NCBI GenBank assembly: GCA_034669965.1
Contig: JAXMOK010000001.1
Location: 248,001-312,000, forward strand
DNA length: 64,000 nt
DNA from: HXMU1420-13 sp034669965
GTDB taxonomy: Bacteria; Bacteroidota; Rhodothermia; Balneolales; Balneolaceae
Reading direction: 5' to 3'
Both the position numbers and the translations under genes were made by a program. Below, one piece after another: positions 17,747-26,434 of the stretch (its first letter is position 1; each line of letters opens with the position of its first letter). Below the pieces are notes generated by a model. The model did not search any database. It saw only the letters and a program-made list of their open reading frames with translations, and was not told the DNA's origin.

Positions 17747-18337
17747 ATGAAAGGAAAGGTAATAATAATTGTAGTTGTAATAGCGCTGATGGCATTTTTC
17801 GGCATCAGTGTAAATAATGGGCTGGTCGAAAGAGAAGAAAATGTAGAAGGCGCTTGGGCACAAGTTGAAAATCAATATCAACGACGGGCTGATTTAATCC
17901 CAAATCTTGTAAATACCGTACGCGGTGCAGCCGATTTCGAACAAGAAACTCTCACTGCTGTTATCGAAGCTAGAAGCCAAGCTACTTCAATTAATGTAAG
18001 TGCAGAAGATCTTAATGATCCAGCAAAATTACAGCAATTTCAGGCAGCTCAACAACAATTAAGTGGTGCATTATCACGATTGTTAGTAAGTGTTGAGCGC
18101 TATCCGGAATTAAAGGCAAACAACAATTTTCGCGATTTACAGTCTCAGCTGGAAGGCACCGAGAACCGAATTGCTACCGAGCGTAAACGTTTCAACGATG
18201 CTGCTCAGGGTTACAATACTTCTATTCGAAAATTCCCGACTAGTTTAATCGCCTCTATCGGTGGGTTTGAGCGAAAAGCCTATTTCGAAGCAGATCAAGG
18301 CGCAGACCAAGCTCCTACCGTAGACTTTTCTAACTAA
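17747..18337 (+). CDS. LemA family protein
   Basis: 196-aa LemA protein: a short N-terminal membrane anchor (about 4-22) and a long helical bundle with the family signature VEGAWAQVENQYQRRADLIPNLV and later YNTSIRKFP. The role of LemA proteins is unsettled; they are membrane-attached with a coiled helical domain facing outward. First gene of a LemA-TPM-TPM cluster that is conserved across many bacteria. Confidence 0.93.
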   Translation: MKGKVIIIVVVIALMAFFGISVNNGLVEREENVEGAWAQVENQYQRRADLIPNLVNTVRGAADFEQETLTAVIEARSQATSINVSAEDLNDPAKLQQFQAAQQQLSGALSRLLVSVERYPELKANNNFRDLQSQLEGTENRIATERKRFNDAAQGYNTSIRKFPTSLIASIGGFERKAYFEADQGADQAPTVDFSN

Positions 18338-18344
18338 TTATAAC

Positions 18345-18393
18345 GACTAACGACGACAGGCAGACGACCACCGTTTGTCCGCCGTCGTTCGTC
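18345..18393. repeat. Large imperfect hairpin between LemA and TPM genes
   Basis: About 21 positions pair across a 5-base loop, rich in ACGAC/GTCGT steps, ending 13 bases before the ATG of the next gene. It may tune expression of the downstream genes or be an RNA processing site. Confidence 0.55.
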
Positions 18394-18406
18394 ATTTGTT
18401 GTTATT

Positions 18407-18850
18407 ATGGCCAGATTATTATCCAAGGAACAAGAAAAACATGTTATGGCTGCCATCAAGGAAGCCGAAACCAACACATCAGGAGAGATACGTGTTCATT
18501 TGGAAGATCGCTGCAAAGGCGATGATCCTATCAAGAGAGCAATCGAAGTTTTCGGTGAGTTGCACATGCACGAAACCGAACTTCGCAATGGTGTAATTGT
18601 ATATGTAGCCATTAAAGATCACAAGATTGCTGTTTGGGGCGATGAAGGTATTCATACCAAAGTAGGTCAAAATTTTTGGGACGATGTTCTAAAACGAATG
18701 ACTAAATATTTCCAGGCCGGGGATTTCGAAACCGGTTTAAGCGAGGCCATCTTGATGATCGGAGACAAATTGAAGGACAACTTCCCTTACCAAACCGACG
18801 ATAAAAACGAGTTATCAGATGACATCAGTTATGGAGAGAGCGATGCGTAA
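18407..18850 (+). CDS. TPM-domain protein (cytoplasmic or soluble)
   Basis: 147-aa TPM (TLP18.3/Psb32/MOLO-1) domain protein. It lacks a signal peptide; typical pieces are INEAETNTSGEIRVHLE-like opening (AAIKEAETNTSGEI), GVIVYVAIKDHKIAVWGDEGIH and the closing YFQAGDFETGLSEAI. Many bacteria carry such a soluble TPM gene between lemA and a membrane TPM gene, as here. Its 3' end overlaps the start of the next gene by eight bases, indicating translational coupling. Confidence 0.9.
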   Translation: MARLLSKEQEKHVMAAIKEAETNTSGEIRVHLEDRCKGDDPIKRAIEVFGELHMHETELRNGVIVYVAIKDHKIAVWGDEGIHTKVGQNFWDDVLKRMTKYFQAGDFETGLSEAILMIGDKLKDNFPYQTDDKNELSDDISYGESDA

Positions 18851-19649
18851 ATACTTAGTTTCTCTTTTGTTGATTTTCGTTTCGATTCCAACTTTTGGGC
18901 AAAATCTGGATTTTTTACCCCAACGCCCTAGCGGACATGTAAGCGACTACGCCAATATGCTTTCTCCGAACGAGGAGAATCAACTTGAACGTAAGCTCAG
19001 AACTTACCGAGATAGTACTTCGAATGTGATTGCAGTAGCAATCATCGAGAGTTTGGAAGGTAATTCGAGAGAGGAAGTCGCTACAGAATTGTTCAACACC
19101 TGGCGCATGTGGGAAGGTGATCGTTACAATGGTGTTTTGATCCTGATCTCAGAGCAAGATCGTGAGCTGAAAATCGAAGTTGGATACGGTTTAGAAGGTG
19201 CTATTCCTGATGCAATGGCAAATCGTATCGTACAAGATATTTTGATTCCTAACCTTCGAAGCGGAACCGTGTATGCCGGACTTGATCGTGCCTCGGATGC
19301 AATGATTCAACTCGCAGCGGGTGAATTTGAAGGATTTGGTACCACTTACGATACACAAGGTAATGGCGGCGGTTTTCCAATTGATGTGATCTTCATCATC
19401 ATAGTTATTATCATTTTTCTAGTTTCGAAAGGTGGACGACCTCGCGGAGGAAAACGAACCATTGGTGCTGACGATGTCATCGAAGCTATATTCTGGAGCC
19501 AAATTTTTGGCGGTGGCAGAAATCGTGGAGGTGGTTCCGGCTTTGGTGGCGGAGGTGGATTCGGTTCCGGTGGCGGAGGTGGATTCGGAGGCTTCGGCGG
19601 AGGCGGTGGCTTCGGCTCCGGTGGAGGTGGCGCCGGCGGAAGTTGGTAG
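18843..19649 (+). CDS. TPM-domain protein with glycine-rich C-terminus
   Basis: 268 aa from the ATG at 18843, chosen because a signal peptide (MRKYLVSLLLIFVSIPTFGQ) begins there. A periplasmic TPM domain (about 28-165, HVSDYANMLSPNEENQLE and GYGLEGAIPDAMANRIV regions) is followed by one membrane helix (about 185-200) and a Gly/Phe/Ser-rich tail ending GGSW, the standard YgcG layout. The low-complexity tail is normal for the family. Third gene of the LemA-TPM-TPM operon; a strong terminator hairpin follows. Confidence 0.92.
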   Translation: MRKYLVSLLLIFVSIPTFGQNLDFLPQRPSGHVSDYANMLSPNEENQLERKLRTYRDSTSNVIAVAIIESLEGNSREEVATELFNTWRMWEGDRYNGVLILISEQDRELKIEVGYGLEGAIPDAMANRIVQDILIPNLRSGTVYAGLDRASDAMIQLAAGEFEGFGTTYDTQGNGGGFPIDVIFIIIVIIIFLVSKGGRPRGGKRTIGADDVIEAIFWSQIFGGGRNRGGGSGFGGGGGFGSGGGGGFGGFGGGGGFGSGGGGAGGSW

Positions 19650-19670
19650 ACCGCTATGCGGAATTAATAA

Positions 19671-19721
19671 TGTTAAATGCTAAATTTTAAATGGATTCCA
19701 TTTCTAATTTAGCATTTAACA
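19671..19721. terminator. Bidirectional terminator hairpin
   Basis: A perfect 16-bp stem (TGTTAAATGCTAAATT and its complement) with a 19-base loop lies between the convergent TPM and methionine gamma-lyase-like genes. The right arm is followed by a further partial repeat ATTTAACATTTA. Confidence 0.7.
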
Positions 19722-19729
19722 TTTAACAT

Positions 19730-20956
19730 TTAGCCTTCGAGCGCTTGCTCGAGATCGTGGATGATGTCTTCGGCATCTTCAATGCCTACAGCAAGTCGAA
19801 CCATGCCATCAGTAATTCCGGCTTCTAAGCGTAGCTCAGGATCCATTACCGAATGTGTCATCGAAGCAGGGTGTTGAATCAGCGTATCAACGGTTCCGAG
19901 GCTTACAGCGAGCGTACAAAGGTTAACTGCATTCATTAACGCTTTACCGGCTTCAAAACCTCCTTTCAACTCAAAAGAAATCACTCCACCGAAACCATTG
20001 GTCATGATTTCATTCGCTAAATCATGTTGTGGATGTGATTTTAATCCCGGGTACCAAACCGTTTCAACTGCGTGATGCATTTCCAAAAACTTCGCAACTT
20101 TCAATCCATTTTCAGCATGTTTTTGCATTCGAAGAGGCAAAGTCTTTACACCATTGCTGAGGAGCCATGCATCCATCGGCGCAGCTACTCCACCTAAATT
20201 CTTGCGGAACTTGTGCAAATGTGTTTCTTCGATTAACTCGGTTTTTAAAACTAACGCACCACCAATCACAGAACCATGTCCACCCAAATATTTTGTGGTA
20301 GAATGCGCAATAATATCAGCGCCGTACTTAAGCGGTTGCATGTGATATGGAGTAGCAAAAGTGTTATCCACCATTAAAAGGGCCCCATGCTGATGTGCCA
20401 TAGCCGCAATATTTGGTAAGTCGGCCACCGTCATGGTTGGGTTTGCAATGCTCTCGATATAAACCAACTTAGTTCCGGGATTCTTTTTCAATTCCATTTC
20501 CAAGAGGAATAAGTCGCTCACATCAACAAAAGAACGCGACATCCCCAATTCAGGGACTTCTAAATCCAAAAACTGGCTGGTACATCCGTACAATGCATCT
20601 TGCGCAATGATATGTCCGCCCCTAGCTGCAGCAATAATTCCGGTAGTGATGGCTGCCATACCGCTTCCAAAGGCCATCCCCGTGTAAGCATCCTGATCGG
20701 GCATACCATAAGCTTCTAACTCTGAAATAGCTCGTTCTAATTTCTCAACGGTAGGATTTCCAAGTCGTGAATAAATGTGCGACGCGCCGCCTTCTTCACC
20801 CTGAAAAGCTCTGGCACCTGCATCTACATCCCTGAAAACAAAAGTAGACGTTTGATAAATAGGATTGATATGAGATCCGTATTGATCAAAATCGCGTTCG
20901 CCGGCATGAACTGCGGCAGTTGCGAAGGTGGCATTCTTTTCTTTGGATGTAATCAT
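19730..20956 (-). CDS. Methionine gamma-lyase-like Cys/Met-metabolism PLP enzyme
   Basis: 408-aa trans-sulfuration PLP enzyme. YSRLGNPTVEKLE, FGSGMAAITTGIIA, the VDNTFATPYHMQPLKYGADIIAHSTTKYLGGH region with its PLP lysine, and the closing HPASMTHSVMDPE place it in the Cys/Met family. The closeness of the LGNPT and STTKYLGGHG segments to MegL enzymes and the overlapping Lrp-type regulator favour methionine gamma-lyase (methionine to methanethiol, 2-oxobutyrate and ammonia), but cystathionine gamma-synthase/lyase cannot be excluded. The ATG overlaps the regulator's stop region by four bases. Confidence 0.85.
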   Translation of the reverse strand: MITSKEKNATFATAAVHAGERDFDQYGSHINPIYQTSTFVFRDVDAGARAFQGEEGGASHIYSRLGNPTVEKLERAISELEAYGMPDQDAYTGMAFGSGMAAITTGIIAAARGGHIIAQDALYGCTSQFLDLEVPELGMSRSFVDVSDLFLLEMELKKNPGTKLVYIESIANPTMTVADLPNIAAMAHQHGALLMVDNTFATPYHMQPLKYGADIIAHSTTKYLGGHGSVIGGALVLKTELIEETHLHKFRKNLGGVAAPMDAWLLSNGVKTLPLRMQKHAENGLKVAKFLEMHHAVETVWYPGLKSHPQHDLANEIMTNGFGGVISFELKGGFEAGKALMNAVNLCTLAVSLGTVDTLIQHPASMTHSVMDPELRLEAGITDGMVRLAVGIEDAEDIIHDLEQALEG

Positions 20957-21423
20957 GGTATCGGGATGTTAGTTTGTTCTTTTATCACATTTAATACAAT
21001 GCTTGTGTACATGCGTTGAACATCGGGCAAGGTAGCCAGCTTTGTTCGCATGATGCTCTCGTAGTCTTCCACATCTTTAGCAACGATATGCAGTAAGAAA
21101 TCCCCATCTCCGGTGGTATTGTAACAAGCCAATATTTCCGGAATTGCCTTCACTGCGCTTGTAAATTCATCCAGCAATCGCAGCCGGTGCGCACTTAACG
21201 TGATGGTAACAAAAGCATTGAGCCCCAGATCTATAGTTTCAGGATTCACTTTTGCTTCGTATCCACTAATCACTCCTTCCCGTTCGAGGCGTCGAACCCG
21301 TTCCAAAGTTGGAGTGGTAGTTAGATTTATTCTTTCTGCCAGATCTTTATTTGAAATCCTTCCCTCTTTTTGAAGGATTCTCAGGATTTCTTTGTCGATG
21401 TCATCGAGACGTACTGAATGCAT
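20953..21423 (-). CDS. Lrp/AsnC family transcriptional regulator
   Basis: 156-aa regulator with an N-terminal winged HTH (LDDIDKEILRILQKEGRISNKDLAERINLTTTP pattern) and a C-terminal RAM ligand-binding domain (GDGDFLLHIVAKDVEDYESIM). It is the first gene of a two-gene operon with the methionine gamma-lyase-like enzyme (4-base overlap), an arrangement known for MdeR-MdeA type pairs in which the regulator responds to a sulfur amino acid. A dyad at 21455-21475 may be its binding site. Confidence 0.92.
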   Translation of the reverse strand: MHSVRLDDIDKEILRILQKEGRISNKDLAERINLTTTPTLERVRRLEREGVISGYEAKVNPETIDLGLNAFVTITLSAHRLRLLDEFTSAVKAIPEILACYNTTGDGDFLLHIVAKDVEDYESIMRTKLATLPDVQRMYTSIVLNVIKEQTNIPIP

Positions 21424-21454
21424 TGCTAACTCTGTGTATTTATACTAATAAATG

Positions 21455-21475
21455 TGATTATCAAAAGATACATCA
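21455..21475. promoter_or_regulatory. Candidate Lrp operator
   Basis: TGATTATC and GATACATCA form a near-palindrome around an AAAA centre, 32-52 bases before the lrp-type start codon, a plausible autoregulatory site. Confidence 0.3.
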
Positions 21476-21514
21476 TCCAATGATTGACCATATTTTAGAT
21501 AAAAACACTATATA

Positions 21515-21585
21515 AAACAAAAAAGCAGAATATCTAACTATCTCTACACCCTTAAACGTATCGAGATAGCAGATGATTCTGCTTT
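21515..21585 (-). terminator. Terminator of the FadE-like gene
   Basis: An imperfect stem of about 22 bp (arms beginning AAAGCAGAAT) encloses an 18-base loop and, on the minus strand, ends in a T-rich tract, 20 bases after the stop codon of the acyl-CoA dehydrogenase. Confidence 0.7.
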
Positions 21586-21605
21586 CGTTCTAAATCTGAT
21601 GTTTT

Positions 21606-24092
21606 TTATCCGGCTACATCTTCCGATAAAAGCCCTTTTCCGTGCGGAGAACGAACAGTTTCTGCCATAAATTCTTCCTGGCTGAAATCATCAACCTGAA
21701 TGGCATCGTTGCGAGCAATCTCTGCTTTTCGAACTTTATCTGCTTCATCTTTCGAGATGATATTTTTCTCCAGAGCCGGATCGATCATATCAATCACTTT
21801 ACCTTTGGGAAGTTCTCGTTTTCTAACTGCTTTGTGAAGTTTACGGTAAATCGAGTCAGCATCGTGAATAAGCTTCATGGTATGCTCGTACCTGCCTACA
21901 GCATCGGTTGGGTCGTTGGTGAGGTAAATACCAGCCGTCATGTTATCGCGCTGTTCACCCCAAGTTTGCATAGCCTGAGCTACTTGATGACCTAGTTCGT
22001 CTGATGGATAGGTTCCGATTGGATTTAGTCTGCCCCATACACCGGCTAGGCGAAACACCCAACTTAAGCCCGGCACTTTTATCTCACTTAAAATGCCTTC
22101 GAAAGCCACCTGCATTTGATAGAACATATAATTCATACTCCAGTGAAAGTAAGCTTCATCTTCTTTACGGCGGCCTTCGGCTTCGAAACGGCGCAATGTT
22201 GAAACTGCCAGATACATATTGCTTAAAATATCCGCATACCGACCGGCAATCTTCTCTTTCATTTTAAGTGCTCCGCCGTAGGAGCCTAGTGCGATATCCG
22301 CCAAGAATGCGAACGATGCAGATGCCCACGCCAATCTTCGGAAGTATTTAGCTGAAGGCCCGCTTACCGGCGATCCGGCTAATCGACCTCGAGTGATACT
22401 TAGCATAAATGCTCTGGCTTTATTTCGGCCCACATGCCCAATGTGCGCCCAGAAATTCTGATCGAAAGCTTTAACATCGCCGGATGTAAGTGCATTGATT
22501 TCGTTGAGTGCGTAAGGATGGCATCGAATTGCACCCTGACCAAAGATCATCAACGTTCGCGTTAAAATATTCGCTCCTTCAACCGTAATGGCAATTGGTA
22601 ACGAGATATAACCATTGGCAAACACGTTACGGGGACCGCGCGATATCCCTGATCCACCAACTACATCCATCGCATCGTTGATAATTTCCCGAGTACGTTC
22701 GGTAAAATTATACTTTGCTATAGCAGTAACTACAGCAGGTTTAGCACCTGTATCCAACCCACCGGTGGTGAATTTTCGAGCAGCTTCCATCATATAGGTA
22801 TAGCCACCGATGCGAGCCATTGGCTCTTCAATGCCTTCGAATTTCCCAATGTTTAACCCAAATTGCTTACGGATGAGAGCATAAGCGCCAACTACTCGTG
22901 TCGATAATTTTGCTCCTCCTAATCCTTGAGCAGGAAGTGAAATTCCACGCCCAACAGCTAGTGATTCCATCAACATACGCCAGCCATTTCCGGCCCCTTC
23001 TTTTCCACCAATAATTGCATCAATCGGAACAACTACATCGTGGCCTTGAGTTGGGCAGTTATAAAATGGCACTCCTAGTGGGTCGTGTCGCCTTCCTATT
23101 ACAACGCCTTTGGTATCACTTGGAATCAATGCGCATGTAATGCCGAGTTCTTTTCCTCTGCCCAATAAGTTATCGGGATCTGAAAGTTTAAACGCCAAAC
23201 CTAACACAGTTGAAATTGCTGCTAAGGTGATATAGCGCTTATTCCAATTTAACTTTAGATAAAGCTCTCCATCCTCACCTTTTATAACGGTTCCATGCGC
23301 TTCCATTCCACCTGCATCCGAACCTGCATTTGGCTCTGTTAACGCAAAACACGGCATTTCAACACCGGCAGCCAGTCTTGGCAAGTAATATTCTTTTTGT
23401 TGATCGGTTCCGTAGTGCATCAACAACTCGGCAGGACCTAAAGAGTTTGGAACCATCACGGTAGTTGCCAATGGACCTGATCTCGAAGCAAGTTTTGCAA
23501 CAATTGCACTATGTGCGGTGGCAGAAAACTCGTGTCCGCCAAACTTCTTCGGAATGATCAACCCAAAAAAACCTTCTTTTCGCATATAGTCCCAAGCTTC
23601 CTCGGGGAAATCTTTGTCTACAAAAATGTCCCAGTCGTTAACTTTCGAGCAAAGCGCTTCCACCTGATTATCCAAAAAATATTGTTCATCTTTTGTTAAC
23701 TCTGGATAGGGCTCATCAAGAATTCGCTTGAAATCAGGTTTGCCTGAAAACAGCTCTCCATCCACCCAAACAGTGCCGGCATCAATGGCAGTTCGCTCGG
23801 TTTCTGAAATAGTTGGCAAAAAGTTGAGCGCTTCCATCAGCTTCATTATTGGTGAACTGAGCAACGTTCTTCTAATGGCCGGAATATTAAAAACGAGGGC
23901 TAAAACGGTATAAGTAATTAATAACCACGTGGGGGCATTAAAACCAAAGAGTATGGTGTAGCCGGAAATAGCCCATAACCAAAGTGGTGCTCCCGTGTAG
24001 GCGAAAATCATAGCCAAAATGATGGCTGAAGCAACTACTGCTGCAAGGGGAAACTGAGATAGAAACCCAAAATATTCAACAATTGTATTCAT
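21606..24092 (-). CDS. fadE: FadE-type acyl-CoA dehydrogenase
   Basis: 828-aa membrane-associated acyl-CoA dehydrogenase of the long FadE type (Escherichia FadE is 814 aa), first oxidation step of beta-oxidation. It has two N-terminal hydrophobic segments (about 13-66), an ACAD N-terminal domain, the flavin-contact CFALTEPNAGSDAGG motif, and a long C-terminal extension (DUF1974-like) specific to FadE proteins. It follows a TetR-type regulator gene by ten bases, so the two form an operon for fatty acid degradation under acyl-CoA-type control (inferred). Confidence 0.92.
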   Translation of the reverse strand: MNTIVEYFGFLSQFPLAAVVASAIILAMIFAYTGAPLWLWAISGYTILFGFNAPTWLLITYTVLALVFNIPAIRRTLLSSPIMKLMEALNFLPTISETERTAIDAGTVWVDGELFSGKPDFKRILDEPYPELTKDEQYFLDNQVEALCSKVNDWDIFVDKDFPEEAWDYMRKEGFFGLIIPKKFGGHEFSATAHSAIVAKLASRSGPLATTVMVPNSLGPAELLMHYGTDQQKEYYLPRLAAGVEMPCFALTEPNAGSDAGGMEAHGTVIKGEDGELYLKLNWNKRYITLAAISTVLGLAFKLSDPDNLLGRGKELGITCALIPSDTKGVVIGRRHDPLGVPFYNCPTQGHDVVVPIDAIIGGKEGAGNGWRMLMESLAVGRGISLPAQGLGGAKLSTRVVGAYALIRKQFGLNIGKFEGIEEPMARIGGYTYMMEAARKFTTGGLDTGAKPAVVTAIAKYNFTERTREIINDAMDVVGGSGISRGPRNVFANGYISLPIAITVEGANILTRTLMIFGQGAIRCHPYALNEINALTSGDVKAFDQNFWAHIGHVGRNKARAFMLSITRGRLAGSPVSGPSAKYFRRLAWASASFAFLADIALGSYGGALKMKEKIAGRYADILSNMYLAVSTLRRFEAEGRRKEDEAYFHWSMNYMFYQMQVAFEGILSEIKVPGLSWVFRLAGVWGRLNPIGTYPSDELGHQVAQAMQTWGEQRDNMTAGIYLTNDPTDAVGRYEHTMKLIHDADSIYRKLHKAVRKRELPKGKVIDMIDPALEKNIISKDEADKVRKAEIARNDAIQVDDFSQEEFMAETVRSPHGKGLLSEDVAG

Positions 24093-24102
24093 TAGTGTGG
24101 GA

Positions 24103-24705
24103 TTAAGTAGTTGTTGTTCGAATTAAAAAACCTTGTACAATATGCTCGATCGACTCTTCGATAAATTTGTCTTGATCGATCCTGCTATCTAATCGCTGGT
24201 TGTATACCACAGAGATAATGCCATGTAACTGTGCCCAAATTGAGTAAGCAGCAATCATTGGGTCATCCAATTCCATTGCTTCCTCTTCTACACCTTGGCG
24301 AATAACAGATTCTAACAGCGTATATCCACGGCGTGCTTTCCTAAATTTATCCTTAGGATATCGCCCCATTGCATCAGAGCGAATCATGTAGATAACCTGA
24401 TACTTTTCTGGCTGTTCTAAAGCGAAGTCGACGTAACTGCGAATAATGGCTTCAAATTTGGCGATGGTGCCCGTCACTAGCCCCGCACCTTTTTCTATCG
24501 CCTCGCTTAGTTCCTCAACCGATTCTTCGATGATGGTATGCACTAAGTGATCTTTATTCTTGAAATACAAATAGATGCTGGTTGCAGAAACTCCTATTTC
24601 CTTTCCGATTTTACGCATCGATAGAGCATCATAGCCCTTCGTAAAAAGTACATTTCTACTTGCTTCGAGAATTTTATCTCTTAAACTAGATTGGTTGTTC
24701 GACAT
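24103..24705 (-). CDS. TetR family transcriptional regulator
   Basis: 200-aa TetR-type repressor. The N-terminal HTH is clear (KILEASRNVLFTKGYDALS, IGVSATSIYLYFKNKDHLV) and the rest is a helical ligand-binding domain resembling the TetR_C_13/FadR-like group. It is translated just before fadE, with ten bases between the genes, so it most likely controls fatty acid oxidation and itself. Two short dyads lie upstream of its start. Confidence 0.9.
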   Translation of the reverse strand: MSNNQSSLRDKILEASRNVLFTKGYDALSMRKIGKEIGVSATSIYLYFKNKDHLVHTIIEESVEELSEAIEKGAGLVTGTIAKFEAIIRSYVDFALEQPEKYQVIYMIRSDAMGRYPKDKFRKARRGYTLLESVIRQGVEEEAMELDDPMIAAYSIWAQLHGIISVVYNQRLDSRIDQDKFIEESIEHIVQGFLIRTTTT

Positions 24706-24717
24706 TTATACAATTGG

Positions 24718-24759
24718 TTAACACTGTTAAGTTACGCTATTGAATGAGAAAATCAATAG
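24718..24759. promoter_or_regulatory. Candidate operators upstream of tetR-fadE
   Basis: TTAACA-C-TGTTAA at 24718-24730 and CTATTGA-N9-TCAATAG at 24737-24759 are perfect dyads located 13-54 bases before the TetR start codon; either could be the repressor site. Confidence 0.35.
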
Positions 24760-24833
24760 TCTTAATTCGGTTGGCAAAAAATATATGATTCCTTGAATCT
24801 TTCTTCGTTCATTGCGCGTGATATGAGAAAAAT

Positions 24834-25781
24834 ATGCGCTTAATCCTTTCTATTTTAATAGTCACTTTTTTTTTCGGCTTTTTTAGTACCAACAGTGTAC
24901 TTGAGGCCCACCCATGGGGTGGCTTGGTTATCGATAGTGATGGAAATGTATATTTCACTTTCATCTGCCCCATTGTTGATAACCATCATTACGCCTGTGT
25001 TTGGAAGATTGATCAAGCTGGAAATATGCACCATATATTGAAATCACGGTACTCACCCAGTGATTTAATACTCAGCCGTTCCCCAGGCCGATCTATTTTG
25101 GCTGCAGAACGATCGGGGCAGTCGCCCTCTTATCGAAACATGCTTTGGGAGATACATTCCGATTCGAATTCCCAAGTGAATCAATCTAAAAATTATTCGC
25201 AAGCGTTCCACATTCAGGCATATGCAGTTGCCAACGACAGCACCCTTTACCATGCCAAAGATGGTAGACTTTTTGAACTTCGAAAAAACTCTCCTGCAAG
25301 TGACATCGACCTTGGTAGAAGCTTCAATCGGATCGAACTGGTGAGTATGGATGGAGATGGCACAGTTTATATAGTTGCTGATAATGCCCTTTACAGAAGT
25401 TCTGAGTCAGGATATGAATTAATCGCAGATTCAATAAAAGATGAAGATCCCGAGAACCTTCCATTTCGAGGAGCAAACATATTGTTTGATATGTGTATTG
25501 ATGACTCCGGATACATATATCTAGCATATTATGGAAATCGTCGAGTTCTGAAAGTGAGTCCCACTGGCGATATATCTACGGTGCTTGTTTCCGAGGGGCC
25601 TTGGTCGCCCAGTGGTGTAGATATCTACGAGGACGAATTATATGTACTTGAATCTACCGTAGGAGGTGGTGCCTGGTGGAAATTTTGGAATCGTAATGAT
25701 TCTGAATTGATTCCACGTGTTCGAAAACTTAGTAAAGACGGGACAATTTCTACTGTTTTTGAATATCGGCTAGAAGATTAA
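24834..25781 (+). CDS. Secreted beta-propeller (NHL-like) protein of unknown function
   Basis: 315-aa exported protein: signal peptide at about 1-25, then repeated strand units with the IDSDGNVYF / MDGDGTVYI / IDDSGYIYLAY / SKDGTIS pattern of NHL/SMP-30-type six-bladed propellers. No catalytic site is obvious. Its 3' end overlaps that of trmB on the other strand by four bases. Function unknown; a carbohydrate- or peptide-binding role is only a guess. Confidence 0.6.
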   Translation: MRLILSILIVTFFFGFFSTNSVLEAHPWGGLVIDSDGNVYFTFICPIVDNHHYACVWKIDQAGNMHHILKSRYSPSDLILSRSPGRSILAAERSGQSPSYRNMLWEIHSDSNSQVNQSKNYSQAFHIQAYAVANDSTLYHAKDGRLFELRKNSPASDIDLGRSFNRIELVSMDGDGTVYIVADNALYRSSESGYELIADSIKDEDPENLPFRGANILFDMCIDDSGYIYLAYYGNRRVLKVSPTGDISTVLVSEGPWSPSGVDIYEDELYVLESTVGGGAWWKFWNRNDSELIPRVRKLSKDGTISTVFEYRLED

Positions 25782-26434
25782 TCCAGTGAAAACGAAAGAA
25801 ACCGAATCGTGCGCCCTCGCTCTAAGTGCATGCCTTCGTAATACGTACGAATCTGAAGCTCCGGATCATCCGGGCAATCTCGATGTACATTTTCAACATT
25901 TCGAAGTAGCCTCAACCCAAGCTCTTCGATGATTTCTAAAGTGAATTCGTACAACTCAGGACTATCTGTCTTCAAGTTTATAGTGCCACCGGGCTTTAAT
26001 AGTGGACGATAGACATCCAAAAACTTTGGTGAGGTCAGTTTTTTACGATCCTTTTTTAGTTGCGGATCTGGGAAAATGATCCAAATTTCATCTACTTCAT
26101 TGGGAGCAAAAAAGTCGTATAAGTGATCGATATATGCTCTGAAAAAACGAACATTATCTAGATTATTTAATTTAGCATTTGTTGCCCCAACCCAAAGTCG
26201 GTTTCCCTTTAAATCGAAGCCAACGAAATTTTTATTTGGATGCATTTCCCCCAATCCCACCGAATACTCGCCTTTACCGCATGCTAGTTCCAGCACTATT
26301 GGATTATCATTTTTAAAAATATCGGAGTTCCATGTTCCCTTCGGAAATGGGTTGGCACTGTTGTAGTTTTTCCAAAGGAACACATTATCCAGATGTTCCA
26401 GCGCCTTCATTCGTTGCTCTTTAATCTTAGGCAT
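25778..26434 (-). CDS. trmB: tRNA (guanine-N7-)-methyltransferase
   Basis: 218-aa SAM-dependent enzyme making m7G46 in tRNA. Signatures are LELACGKGEYSVGLGEMHP (SAM site), NFVGFDLKGNRLW and the family-specific WIIFPDPQLKKDRKKLT, which contains the catalytic Asp. Last gene of a redoxin-pdxH-trmB operon in which each stop codon directly abuts the next start codon. Confidence 0.95.
   Translation of the reverse strand: MPKIKEQRMKALEHLDNVFLWKNYNSANPFPKGTWNSDIFKNDNPIVLELACGKGEYSVGLGEMHPNKNFVGFDLKGNRLWVGATNAKLNNLDNVRFFRAYIDHLYDFFAPNEVDEIWIIFPDPQLKKDRKKLTSPKFLDVYRPLLKPGGTINLKTDSPELYEFTLEIIEELGLRLLRNVENVHRDCPDDPELQIRTYYEGMHLERGRTIRFLSFSLD

Noticed and set aside
19432..19683. Alternative-frame ORF across the glycine-rich tail of the TPM gene
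   Set aside because: GGT/GGC repeats keep all frames open; the in-frame Gly/Phe tail ending GGSW is the known family feature.
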